In this document: piece by piece, positions 56,857 through 63,780 of the stretch | Layout of the letters: every line of letters begins with the position of its first letter | How positions within the stretch are numbered: the first letter of the stretch is position 1 | Assembly: GCF_902859595.1 (NCBI RefSeq) | Contig: NZ_CADIJQ010000007.1 | Location: 124,001 to 188,000, forward strand | Length of the DNA: 64,000 nt | Direction of reading: 5' to 3' | DNA from: Achromobacter kerstersii | GTDB taxonomy: Bacteria > Pseudomonadota > Gammaproteobacteria > Burkholderiales > Burkholderiaceae_B | Notes under the pieces: generated by a model | What the model was told of the DNA's origin: nothing | Database searches by the model: none | Seen by the model: the letters and a program-made list of their open reading frames with translations, nothing else | Program-made: the position numbers and the translations under genes

Positions 56857-57020
56857 GCCCGTGACATCGGGGGCCTGGGGTGCGCGGGGCAACGATTGCG
56901 GTCCGGAGCCTTCGCTCCGGACTGCCCCGTTGTCATCTTCGTCCAGGCCTTCGGCCTTCCCTTCAGATTCCCTCGGGCTTATCGACGCCCCGCGCACCCC
57001 AGGCCCCCGACGCCACGGGC
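56857..57020 (+). repeat. Element A, copy 1: 34-bp inverted arms around a 96-bp core
   Basis: Arms 56857-56890 and 56987-57020 are complementary at 32 of 34 positions, including a perfect 24-bp block (56867-56890 with 56987-57010). The 87-bp core 56892-56978 matches copy 2 at 83 of 87 positions. Inside the core are the hairpins GTCCGGAGC-CTTC-GCTCCGGAC and AGGCC-TTC-GGCCT. It starts 3 bp after the outer membrane factor stop and has no terminator T-run. Confidence 0.9.
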
Positions 57021-57106
57021 TCCGTCAGTTGCAATCTCACGGTAACTGGGGCGGTCGGGGTTCTTGAGGTTCTCGCCACCGGAATTTGAGTGGTGGAAGA
57101 TCTTGC

Positions 57107-57191
57107 GGGGCCCGCTCCATGCCGGCCGCGCGGGCGGCCTTTTGGAGCTTACGCGTCGTGGTGCGTCGTCGCGGTGTTCGCTTCGCGTGTG
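57107..57191 (+). repeat. Element B, copy 1: REP-like hairpin with GGCCGC/GCGGCC core
   Basis: A conserved 21-bp core at 57121-57141, containing GGCCGC-GCGG-GCGGCC, is bracketed by the arms GCTCCA (57114-57119) and TGGAGC (57143-57148). Similarity to copy 2 continues on both sides, from GGGGCCCGC at 57107 to about 57191. Confidence 0.85.
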
Positions 57192-57206
57192 GCTGAATTG
57201 CCGCGC

Positions 57207-57376
57207 TTCACCTGTTCGGCGAGGTATGGCCATCGGTTAGAGGGCATTCCTGCGAGGCTCGGCCATCGGATGAGTGGCGCTCCCCAGCAGGCACGGCCAT
57301 CGGATGAATGGCGCTCCCCAGCAGGCACGGCCATCGAATGAATGGCGCTCCCTAGCAGGCACGGCCATCAGTTGAA
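57207..57376. repeat. 34-bp tandem repeat (VNTR-like), five units
   Basis: Units start at 57207, 57241, 57275, 57309 and 57343. The last three are nearly identical and share TGGCGCTCCC and AGCAGGCACGGCCATC; the first two are diverged but keep GGCCATCGG in register. 34 is not a multiple of three, so this is not a protein-coding repeat. It occupies the centre of the A-B-B'-A' island. Confidence 0.9.
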
Positions 57377-57483
57377 CTCCGGTGCGGTGGCGCGCGACGG
57401 GTCGGCACGCGCAAGGCAGTGGCGGACGCGCGCCACCCCTCTACCTCCCCCCAAATGTGCGGGGACCATAAAAAAACCATTCT

Positions 57484-57571
57484 CCACATTCGCGAAAGCG
57501 ACCACCGCCCAAACGACCACCACCGCGTATGCCGAGTAAGGCCGCCCGCGCGGCCGGCACTCGGCGGGCCC
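57484..57571 (-). repeat. Element B, copy 2 (inverted)
   Basis: The core of copy 1 recurs exactly on the other strand (57538-57558). Here its arms are CCGAGT (57532-57537) and ACTCGG (57559-57564), different from those of copy 1 but again complementary to each other. The flanking TACGCG, GCGGTG and TCGCTT blocks recur in order, read leftward. Confidence 0.85.
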
Positions 57572-57627
57572 CACAGCACTCGTGGCTAAGGCACACCCTA
57601 GCAGCGCGACATGCCAAGACTGCGGCA

Positions 57628-57791
57628 GCCCGTCGGCGCGGTGGCCCTGACTGCGCGCAACCTCGATGCGCCCGAGGGAATCTGAAGGGAAGGCCGAAGG
57701 CCTGGACGAAGATGACGAAGGGGACGTCCGGAGCGAAGGCTCCGGACCGCAATCGTGGGCGCGCGCAGTCAGGGCCACCGCGACGATGGGC
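57628..57791 (-). repeat. Element A, copy 2 (inverted)
   Basis: The core 57670-57756 is the reverse complement of the copy 1 core (83 of 87 identical). Its arms 57637-57658 and 57761-57782 are perfectly complementary over 22 bp and extend imperfectly to 57628 and 57791, giving the same overall length, 164 bp, as copy 1. The arm sequence differs from that of copy 1 at several positions while pairing is kept. Confidence 0.9.
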
Positions 57792-57916
57792 GACCTACGA
57801 AGCACTAACCACCAGCGCCTACGACGCCCTAACGCCAAGAAGCACCAACGCCAGTACCCACCAAGCACAACCCTCTGTCCCTCCCCGAACAAAAAACCTG
57901 CCCTAAAATACCCGCC

Positions 57917-58756
57917 ATGACCTCCCCCGATCACGCTCTCCCTCCCGCTGACCTTGAACGCCGTTTCGGCGGTCTCTCCCGGTTGTACGGCCCCCAAGCT
58001 CCTGCACGCCTGCAAACTGCGCACGTTGCGGTGGCTGGCCTTGGCGGAGTCGGGTCATGGACAGTCGAAGCGTTGGCGCGTTGCGGGGTCGGGGCGTTGA
58101 CGCTGATCGACCTGGACCATATCGCTGAATCCAACGTCAATCGGCAGATCCACGCGCTGTCTTCCACGCTGGGCCAATCCAAGGTCGATGCCATGGCGGA
58201 ACGCGTGTTGGCGATCAACCCGGAATGCCGGTTGACCCGCGTGGATGATTTCGTGTCGCCGGAAAACGTGGCCGACGTTCTGCCTGGCCCCTATACCGTC
58301 ATCATCGACTGCACCGACCAGGCCGCGGCCAAGATCGCCATGATCTTGCATGCGCGTGCGTTGGGAATTCCCATGTTGTTGTGCGGGGGCGCGGGGGGCA
58401 AGACCGATCCGTTGGCCTTGCGGGCCGGTGATTTGTCGGTGGCGGTCAACGATGCCTTGCTCGCCAAGCTGCGCAACAAACTGCGCAAGGAACATGGCTT
58501 TCCGCGGGGGTCTGATCAGAACGGAAAAGCGCTCAAGCGTGTGCCGAAGATGGGCATTCATGCGCTGTGGTTTGACCAGCCCGCCATCCTGCCTGACGCC
58601 TGGACGCGTCCCACGGAAGGCGAAGATGACCTGGGCGCGTCGGGGCAGAACATTGCGCCGCAGGGCTTGTCTTGCGCGGGATATGGGTCGGTGGTGACCG
58701 TGACGGCCGCCATGGGCATGGCGGCGGCGAACGAGGCGTTGCGGCTGGCGATCTGA
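57917..58756 (+). CDS. tcdA: tRNA threonylcarbamoyladenosine dehydratase (CsdL/TcdA)
   Basis: The 279-residue E1-like ThiF-family enzyme converts t6A37 of tRNAs to cyclic t6A with ATP. RRFGGLSRLYG at the N-terminus, VAVAGLGGVGSWTVEALAR (ATP-binding Rossmann, about 37-55), LIDLDHIAESNVNRQIHAL, DCTDQ and GSDQNGKALKRVPKM are typical of TcdA and not of ThiF or MoeB, which also have Zn cysteines absent here. The start MTSPDHALPPADLERRFGG follows the repeat island. With miaA and tsaE, this is a third gene for modifying A37 in the window. No CsdA/CsdE genes are adjacent. Confidence 0.94.
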   Translation: MTSPDHALPPADLERRFGGLSRLYGPQAPARLQTAHVAVAGLGGVGSWTVEALARCGVGALTLIDLDHIAESNVNRQIHALSSTLGQSKVDAMAERVLAINPECRLTRVDDFVSPENVADVLPGPYTVIIDCTDQAAAKIAMILHARALGIPMLLCGGAGGKTDPLALRAGDLSVAVNDALLAKLRNKLRKEHGFPRGSDQNGKALKRVPKMGIHALWFDQPAILPDAWTRPTEGEDDLGASGQNIAPQGLSCAGYGSVVTVTAAMGMAAANEALRLAI

Positions 58757-58800
58757 GCACCAGCTGGGGCAACGCAGCCCCTCTCGGCGGCCGCGCGCGT

Positions 58801-59112
58801 TTACAGCGCCACGAACACTATTCCGTCCTCGATCCTGACGGGATACGTCATCACGTTTTCACGCAGCGGCGAGCACAGCGCTCGGCCGTCGCGCACGTCG
58901 AAGCGGCCCTGATGCAGGGGGCATTCGATTTCGTGGCCCGTCAGGAAGCCGTCGCATAGCCTGGCGTTGCCGTGCGTACAGAGGTTGTCGGTGGCGTAGA
59001 CCTCGCCTTCCACGCCGTACAGCGCGATTTCGCGGTCACCTGCCTGCACGGCGATAACGTCGTCTTCCGGCACGTCGGCGCGGGCGATGGCCTTGATCCA
59101 TTGCGTACTCAT
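58801..59112 (-). CDS. Rieske [2Fe-2S] ferredoxin of a ring-hydroxylating oxygenase (NagAb-like)
   Basis: The 103-residue protein carries electrons to a Rieske oxygenase. The cluster ligands Cys45, His47, Cys64 and His67 lie in [13 protein letters not shown] and [13 protein letters not shown]. The neighbouring stretch [16 protein letters not shown] resembles ferredoxins of naphthalene/salicylate oxygenases. It is the third gene of the operon large subunit, small subunit, ferredoxin (leftward), 14 bp after the small subunit. No ferredoxin reductase gene (nagAa type) follows; the next gene, tcdA, is convergent. Confidence 0.92.
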   Translation of the reverse strand: MSTQWIKAIARADVPEDDVIAVQAGDREIALYGVEGEVYATDNLCTHGNARLCDGFLTGHEIECPLHQGRFDVRDGRALCSPLRENVMTYPVRIEDGIVFVAL

Positions 59113-59125
59113 GCGGCTTTCCTCT

Positions 59126-59605
59126 TCAGATGGGGTAGATGAGCGAATTCGGGATCAGTTCGCTGTCGAAAATGCACAGCCGCGATTCGAACTTCAGGCC
59201 GTCCGGCGTGCGGCGCACGACGTCCAGATAGCGGCCCACGTTGAACACGGTGGTCAGCTGGTTGGGCTTGGTGCGGAACACAGCGTAGTTCGCTTCGGAT
59301 TCGATGCGGTCGTCGTCGACCGCCAGCACGCGCGGCGCGCCGACCACGTGGCGCTGGTAGTACGGGTCGTGAAAGATTGTGTCGGTGGCGCCGTAGATGC
59401 GGTCTTTCAGCATGCCGCGGCTTTCGAACGCCATCGTCGCCAGCGCATAGCCGCGTTCGTGGTTTTCGCGGGGCAGCACTTTGTAGACGCAGTCTTCCAG
59501 AAAGAAGTCAGGCCATTTCTCCCATTCTTCGGCGTCCAGCGCGGCGGCGTAGTCGGCGTACAGGCGGGTCAGCTGGTAGTAGAGCGGAAAGTCCAGCATC
59601 GTCAT
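59126..59605 (-). CDS. Ring-hydroxylating oxygenase small (beta) subunit, salicylate 5-hydroxylase NagH-like
   Basis: The 159-residue protein has the cystatin-like (NTF2) fold of aromatic oxygenase beta subunits. [56 protein letters not shown] and the ending [12 protein letters not shown] resemble NagH of salicylate 5-hydroxylase, which has a structural role. Start: ATG at 59605, overlapping the large-subunit stop by 4 bp (59602-59605); the second Met two codons later is an alternative. The family match is secure, the exact substrate less so. Confidence 0.9.
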   Translation of the reverse strand: MTMLDFPLYYQLTRLYADYAAALDAEEWEKWPDFFLEDCVYKVLPRENHERGYALATMAFESRGMLKDRIYGATDTIFHDPYYQRHVVGAPRVLAVDDDRIESEANYAVFRTKPNQLTTVFNVGRYLDVVRRTPDGLKFESRLCIFDSELIPNSLIYPI

Positions 59606-60840
59606 GCCTCCATCACGCGGCGCCAATACGCGTACATGCCGCGGATCAGCGTTTCGGTCACCATGTGGTCGGTGTTCTCGGCGGTCTTGCCGCCCAGTTC
59701 CGCCACGCTGCGGTGCCACGGCTTCTGTTGAAAACCCGATTGCGAAAATTCGATGACTTCGCCGTCGTCCGCCGACACAAAGCCGGCGGGGCCAAACAGG
59801 TTCGCCTGGCGCAGCCGCCGCCGCGTCATCTCAGGCGTGTCATCTGCGAAGCCGAAGTGCGTCCAGACGAAATCGAAGGCGTCGTGCCCCACGGGCTGGA
59901 TGTGGCGGGTGGACAGCGAATTCACCTGCTGCTGAATGATGACGCTGGGAAACAGCGTCATCAGCACGGCGGTGGGGCCGTTCCACCAGGGCTCCTGCAC
60001 GATGTCCAGGAAGCGGTCATCGTTTAACGACATCTGTTCCTTGAAGCTGGACACCCCGCTGGTGACGCTGCCCTTGCCGCCCTGGCCGCGCGTGGAAATC
60101 ATGGCGGCGTGGCGGAAGTGGCGGTCCATTTTCAGTTCAGACCGGTTGTCCGCGCGCCACAGGCCGAAGGTGACGAACCAGGTATGCAGCAGGCCGGGGT
60201 GATAGGGGTCTTTAATGTTTTCCTGCATCAGCTTCCAGTTGCCCGGAATGCGCTGGCGGCTGTAGCCGTGAATCACCAATTCGCGGCCGTCGAAGACGCG
60301 GTCGAAGTAGTGCAGGATGTCGGGGCCCAGATAGTCTTCCAGCGGTTCGGCGTCGTGGTCGAACGACGCGAACACCACCCCGTTTCTACAGGCCACCGCC
60401 AGTTTGGTCAGGCCGTGGTCTTCCGTGTTGAAGTCGGCGGGCATGCCGCCGTTGACCTTGCCGTCTTGTTTGACGCCGCGCCGGAACGGCACGCCGATCA
60501 GGTTGCCTTGCAGGTCGTAATTCCATTGGTGATAGGGGCAGACGAATTCGCTGCGGTTGCCGGAGCGTTCCCGGCAGAACTGCACGCCGCGATGCGCGCA
60601 CACGTTTTCCACCACACGGACCTGGCCCTCGTTGTCGCGCAGCAGGATGACCGAGCGTTCGCCGACCGCCGTGCGTTTGAAGTCGCCCGGCTTGGGGATT
60701 TCGGCCTCCAGGCCGACATAGCACCAGTGCGCCTGGTAGAAAAAGCGTTCCAGCTCGCGCTGGTGCAGGGCGGCGTCGGTGTAGACGCCAAAGGGGATGC
60801 GGTGTGAACCGTCACCCTGCCAGGGCGGGTCGATCTGCAT
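59602..60840 (-). CDS. Ring-hydroxylating oxygenase large (alpha) subunit, salicylate 5-hydroxylase NagG-like
   Basis: The 412-residue catalytic subunit has the Rieske ligands Cys81, His83, Cys101 and His104 (CAHRG and CPYHQW) and the mononuclear iron site with His214, His219 and the bridging Asp211 in ENIKDPYHPGLLHTW. HWCYVGLEAEIPKPGDFKRT, FVTFGLWRADN and FDFVWTHFGFADDT resemble NagG, which converts salicylate to gentisate. Anthranilate or another ortho-substituted benzoate remains possible. It heads the operon and is divergent from a NahR-type regulator; NahR proteins respond to salicylate. The reductase component must be encoded elsewhere. Confidence 0.9.
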   Translation of the reverse strand: MQIDPPWQGDGSHRIPFGVYTDAALHQRELERFFYQAHWCYVGLEAEIPKPGDFKRTAVGERSVILLRDNEGQVRVVENVCAHRGVQFCRERSGNRSEFVCPYHQWNYDLQGNLIGVPFRRGVKQDGKVNGGMPADFNTEDHGLTKLAVACRNGVVFASFDHDAEPLEDYLGPDILHYFDRVFDGRELVIHGYSRQRIPGNWKLMQENIKDPYHPGLLHTWFVTFGLWRADNRSELKMDRHFRHAAMISTRGQGGKGSVTSGVSSFKEQMSLNDDRFLDIVQEPWWNGPTAVLMTLFPSVIIQQQVNSLSTRHIQPVGHDAFDFVWTHFGFADDTPEMTRRRLRQANLFGPAGFVSADDGEVIEFSQSGFQQKPWHRSVAELGGKTAENTDHMVTETLIRGMYAYWRRVMEA

Positions 60841-60841
60841 G

Positions 60842-60949
60842 GTTTGTCTCCTATTTTTTATCGCTTCATCATCGAGCAGGCGATGAAATAAATAAATAGA
60901 ATCTGATCAATAGAAGACATCACCAAAATCAATATTGGTGGAGACAAAC
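60842..60949. promoter_or_regulatory. Divergent nagG-like/LysR control region with dyads and mirrored ribosome sites
   Basis: GGAGACAAAC occurs upstream of both divergent starts, on the minus strand at 60842-60851 and on the plus strand at 60940-60949, so the two genes share a ribosome-site sequence in mirror image. TTCATC (60865-60870) and GATGAA (60882-60887) form a dyad with an 11-bp gap, a LysR-type operator shape. CACCAA/TTGGTG (60921-60926 with 60935-60940) could form a small hairpin beside the regulator's ribosome site. Confidence 0.6.
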
Positions 60950-60951
60950 GC

Positions 60952-61884
60952 ATGAACCTGAAAGACGTGGACCTGAACCTGCTGGTCGTCTTCAACGAAC
61001 TGCATAAGCATGGCCGGGTGTCGGCCGCCGCCCAGAGCCTGGGCATCTCGCAACCTGGCGTCAGCAACGCGCTGAGCCGGCTGCGCAAGCTGCTGGGGGA
61101 TGAGCTGTTCTTGCGCACGTCGCGCGGGATGGTGCCCACGCCATATGCCGAGGCGCTGGCCCGGCCCATCGCGGATGCGCTGGGTGCGTTGCATGGCACG
61201 CTGAACGCGCATGCCGTGTTCGACCCCGCGCGCAGCGAACGGGCGTTCGTGATTGGCGTGAACGATGTGGGCGAAACCTACTTCTTGCCGCGCCTGATGC
61301 GGGCGCTGGACGCCGCCGCGCCGGGGGTCACGATACGCACCGTGCGCACCACGTCAATCGACGTCCGCGACGAAATGGAGCGTGGCCGCATCGACCTGGC
61401 CATGGGTTTTCTGCCTGGCCTGCAAAGCGGCTTCTTTCAGCGCAAGCTGTTCAGCCAGCCCTATGTATGCATCTTCCGGCACGACCATCCGCTGGCGCGT
61501 TCAGGCGTGTCGGCCAAGCAGTTTCGGGCGGCGGAGCATGTGGCGATCGTCTCCGAAGGCACGGGGCATGGCGTGGTGGATGAGGTGATTGCACGGGCTG
61601 GCATTCGCCGGCGCCTGAGGTTGACGGTGCCGCATTTCATCGCGGTGGGGCCGGTCTTGCAGGCCACCGACATGATTGCCGTGGTGCCGCAGCGCTTTGC
61701 CGACTGCGCCTGTACGCCGTTCGGGCTGGCGACGGCGCTCTGTCCGGTAAAGATTCCGGAGTCGGTCATCAATGTGTTCTGGCATGCGCGCAACCACCGC
61801 GAGCCTGCCAATCAATGGCTGCGGCAGGTAGTGGTGGAGCAGTTTGCGGATCAGGACGGGCGGGTCAGGCTTCCCGCAGCGTGA
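60952..61884 (+). CDS. LysR-type regulator of the NahR/NagR group
   Basis: The 310-residue protein starts MNLKDVDLNLLVVFNELHKH and has the helix-turn-helix AAQSLGISQPGVSNALSRLR. The effector domain shows VNDVGETYFLPRLMRAL, DLAMGFLPGLQSGFFQRKLF, SEGTGHGVVDEVIARAGIRR and NVFWHARNHREPANQWLRQ, all close to NahR/NagR. Those regulators activate naphthalene/salicylate genes when salicylate binds. It is divergent from the NagG-like operon and very probably controls it. Its last 20 bp overlap the 3' end of the convergent pabC-like gene. Confidence 0.92.
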   Translation: MNLKDVDLNLLVVFNELHKHGRVSAAAQSLGISQPGVSNALSRLRKLLGDELFLRTSRGMVPTPYAEALARPIADALGALHGTLNAHAVFDPARSERAFVIGVNDVGETYFLPRLMRALDAAAPGVTIRTVRTTSIDVRDEMERGRIDLAMGFLPGLQSGFFQRKLFSQPYVCIFRHDHPLARSGVSAKQFRAAEHVAIVSEGTGHGVVDEVIARAGIRRRLRLTVPHFIAVGPVLQATDMIAVVPQRFADCACTPFGLATALCPVKIPESVINVFWHARNHREPANQWLRQVVVEQFADQDGRVRLPAA

Positions 61885-62497
61885 CGCTGAACCAGCCGCG
61901 CAGTGCGTTGGACAGGCGGATTTCGTCGGCGGCGTGCAAGTCGGCCAGGGTCAGCACGCGTTCGCGCACGTTGCCGGTGTCCAGCAGTTCACCGCGTTGC
62001 ACGCCCGGCAGGCAGCCGCTGTCGACAGGCGGCGTGTACCAGTGGCCGTCCATGCGCAGGTAAACGTTGCTGCGGCTGCCTTCGCACAGTTCGCCGCGTT
62101 CATTCAGATAGAGCAGGTCGAAGATGTGCGGATGCGCGGGCAGCCATTCGATGGTCTTCGTGTACCAGGGGCGATGCGTGGTCTTGTAGCGCAGCAGCGG
62201 TTCCGAAGACCGCAGCGCCTCGGGCGCCAGCATCACTTCCTGCACGGCGGGCAGTGGCGGCAGCATGGCCGTCTGGATGTGGCGGCTGCCGTCGCGGGCG
62301 ACCAGCAGGCGCAGACGGTGCGGGCCGGGCGTGACCAGGCCCGTGGCGGCGATCATGATGTCGCCTTCCACCGCGCGGCCGCCCCAGACGTAGCCCAGCG
62401 CCTTGCATGACGCTTCCAGCCGCGCGAGGTGGCGGGCCAGCAGCGGCACGCGTTGTTCGGCATCGACCAGGATGGTCTCGATCAGTTCGGGTTGCAT
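61865..62497 (-). CDS. pabC: Class IV PLP enzyme, probable aminodeoxychorismate lyase
   Basis: The 210-residue protein is a class IV (D-amino acid aminotransferase-like) PLP enzyme. RYKTTHRPWY has the lysine expected to bind PLP, and DLLYLNERGELCEGSRSNVY the conserved phosphate-binding/Glu region. It follows pabB with 141 bp between, and in many bacteria such a gene next to pabB releases pyruvate from aminodeoxychorismate to form p-aminobenzoate. At 210 residues it is shorter than E. coli PabC (about 270), so the N-terminal half is compact. Its 3' end overlaps the LysR gene by 20 bp on the opposite strand. Confidence 0.82.
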   Translation of the reverse strand: MQPELIETILVDAEQRVPLLARHLARLEASCKALGYVWGGRAVEGDIMIAATGLVTPGPHRLRLLVARDGSRHIQTAMLPPLPAVQEVMLAPEALRSSEPLLRYKTTHRPWYTKTIEWLPAHPHIFDLLYLNERGELCEGSRSNVYLRMDGHWYTPPVDSGCLPGVQRGELLDTGNVRERVLTLADLHAADEIRLSNALRGWFSVTLREA

Positions 62498-62638
62498 GGG
62501 ACTCTCCTGGGCAATGGGCGGGGTGGGGCGCGCTCTATGCTACTACCGGCGGTGGTGACGTGGCAGGAGTTTGATGGGTTGCGCGTTGGGCATTACCTAT
62601 CTGCGTGGATGATTGGCCGCGCGGATCGGCAACACCCT

Positions 62639-63775
62639 TCAACTCCGCAGGATGCGGGCCTTCCAGTGGCATTCCTGCCATTCTTCCGCCGGGTCGGAAT
62701 CGTGGACGATGCCGCCGCCCACGCTGTAGACGCCGTGGCCATTCTGGTCCAGCACCAGCGTGCGGATGGCGACGTTCAATGAAAAATCGCCATTCGGCGC
62801 CAGCCAGCCCACGCTGCCGCAGTACAGGCCGCGCGGGGCGGTTTCCATCTGGCGGATGCGGCGCATGGCGGCGACTTTGGGGGCGCCGGTGATCGACCCG
62901 CAGGGGAACAGGGCGGTCAGCACGTCTGCCAGCGTGGCGTCGGGGGCCAGCGCCGATACGGTGGACGTCATGGTCCAGACCGTGGGGTAGCGTTCCAGCG
63001 AAAACAGGGCGTCGACCTTGACCGAACCCGGCTCGGCCAGCCGGCCCAGGTCGTTGCGCAGCAGGTCCACGATCATCAGGTTTTCGGCGCGGTTCTTTTC
63101 GCTGGCCAGCAATTCCTGGCCCAGCCGTGCGTCTTCAATCGGGTCGGGGTGGCGCGGTGCGGTGCCTTTCATGGGGCGGGTCGTCAGGCGGGGGCCATCG
63201 CGCCGGACGAAGAGTTCGGGCGAAAACGACAGCACCGTGCGTGCGCCGTCTTGGATGAATGCGCCGTGGGCAACCGGGTTGCGGCTGGCGATGCGCCGGT
63301 AGAGCGTGGCGGCGTCGCCTTGGTATTGCACGTCCAGCGGTTGCGTGAAATTGACCTGGTAGAGCTCGCCGTCGCCGATCAGCCCGCGGATGGCGTCGAT
63401 CTGGCGCACATAAGCGGCTTCGGTCATGCGCGGGGCGGGCAGGCTGATGGCGGACGGCGCGCTGGCAGCGTCCGGCGCATCCCACGGGGTGTCGTCCACC
63501 TTGCGTTCGAAAACCAGCGCGGTCAGCCGGGCGCGGCCGTCGTCTTGCGGCGGCGACCACGGGCCGGCCGGCGCGGGCAGGGTGGCTTCGGGCAACAGCC
63601 ATTCGCCCAGTTCATAGTCCAGCAACAGGGCGACCCAGCGCCCCTGTTGCCGCGCGGCCTCAATGGCCGCCAGCGCGGGGGCGACTTCGCCGGCGGTGCG
63701 CGCTTCGATGCGGGAGCAAAAGCCCTCGAACTTCAGCGCGCGGCCGGCCAGCCGGTCTTCAAAACGACATTCCAT
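62639..63775 (-). CDS. pabB: Aminodeoxychorismate synthase component I
   Basis: The 378-residue chorismate-binding enzyme adds ammonia (from PabA) to chorismate to give aminodeoxychorismate for folate synthesis. GELYQVNFTQPLDVQYQG, RPMKGTAPRHPDP, SEKNRAENLMIVDLLRNDLG, PCGSITGAPKVAAMRRI and GGGIVHDSDPAEEW are conserved. The Lys in PMKGT is the PabB-type nucleophile (anthranilate synthase has Ala there), which decides between the two. It is shorter than E. coli PabB (453), with a compact N-terminal part, as in pabB-pabC pairs. uvrA ends 5 bp upstream. Confidence 0.94.
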   Translation of the reverse strand: MECRFEDRLAGRALKFEGFCSRIEARTAGEVAPALAAIEAARQQGRWVALLLDYELGEWLLPEATLPAPAGPWSPPQDDGRARLTALVFERKVDDTPWDAPDAASAPSAISLPAPRMTEAAYVRQIDAIRGLIGDGELYQVNFTQPLDVQYQGDAATLYRRIASRNPVAHGAFIQDGARTVLSFSPELFVRRDGPRLTTRPMKGTAPRHPDPIEDARLGQELLASEKNRAENLMIVDLLRNDLGRLAEPGSVKVDALFSLERYPTVWTMTSTVSALAPDATLADVLTALFPCGSITGAPKVAAMRRIRQMETAPRGLYCGSVGWLAPNGDFSLNVAIRTLVLDQNGHGVYSVGGGIVHDSDPAEEWQECHWKARILRS

Positions 63776-63780
63776 GCTTG

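Larger units (their letters stand above)
56854..57916. repeat. Gene-free 1.06-kb repeat island with order A-B-VNTR-B'-A'
   Basis: No frame here encodes a recognisable protein; the longer open frames are repetitive and appear in both repeat copies. The island holds an inverted pair of 164-bp hairpin elements (A: 56857-57020 and 57628-57791), an inverted pair of roughly 85-bp elements (B: 57107-57191 and 57484-57571), and five 34-bp tandem units in the middle (57207-57376). The order is thus a nested inverted duplication. The last 125 bp (57792-57916) are ordinary upstream sequence of tcdA. Confidence 0.88.

Noticed and set aside
56857..57020. Element A copy 1 as the terminator of the macAB-outer membrane factor operon.
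   Set aside because: The stem is long but the loop is 96 nt and there is no T-run after the right arm; it may affect RNA stability but is not a standard terminator.
56857..57791. The A pair as terminal inverted repeats of a complete insertion sequence.
   Set aside because: The segment between them (about 600 bp) has no transposase-like frame or motif; no target-site duplication is evident by eye.
57368..58024. A 218-codon minus-strand frame across the repeat island and the start of tcdA.
   Set aside because: It is made of elements A and B and the antisense of tcdA; similar peptides in both repeat copies come from DNA repeat similarity, not from a conserved protein.
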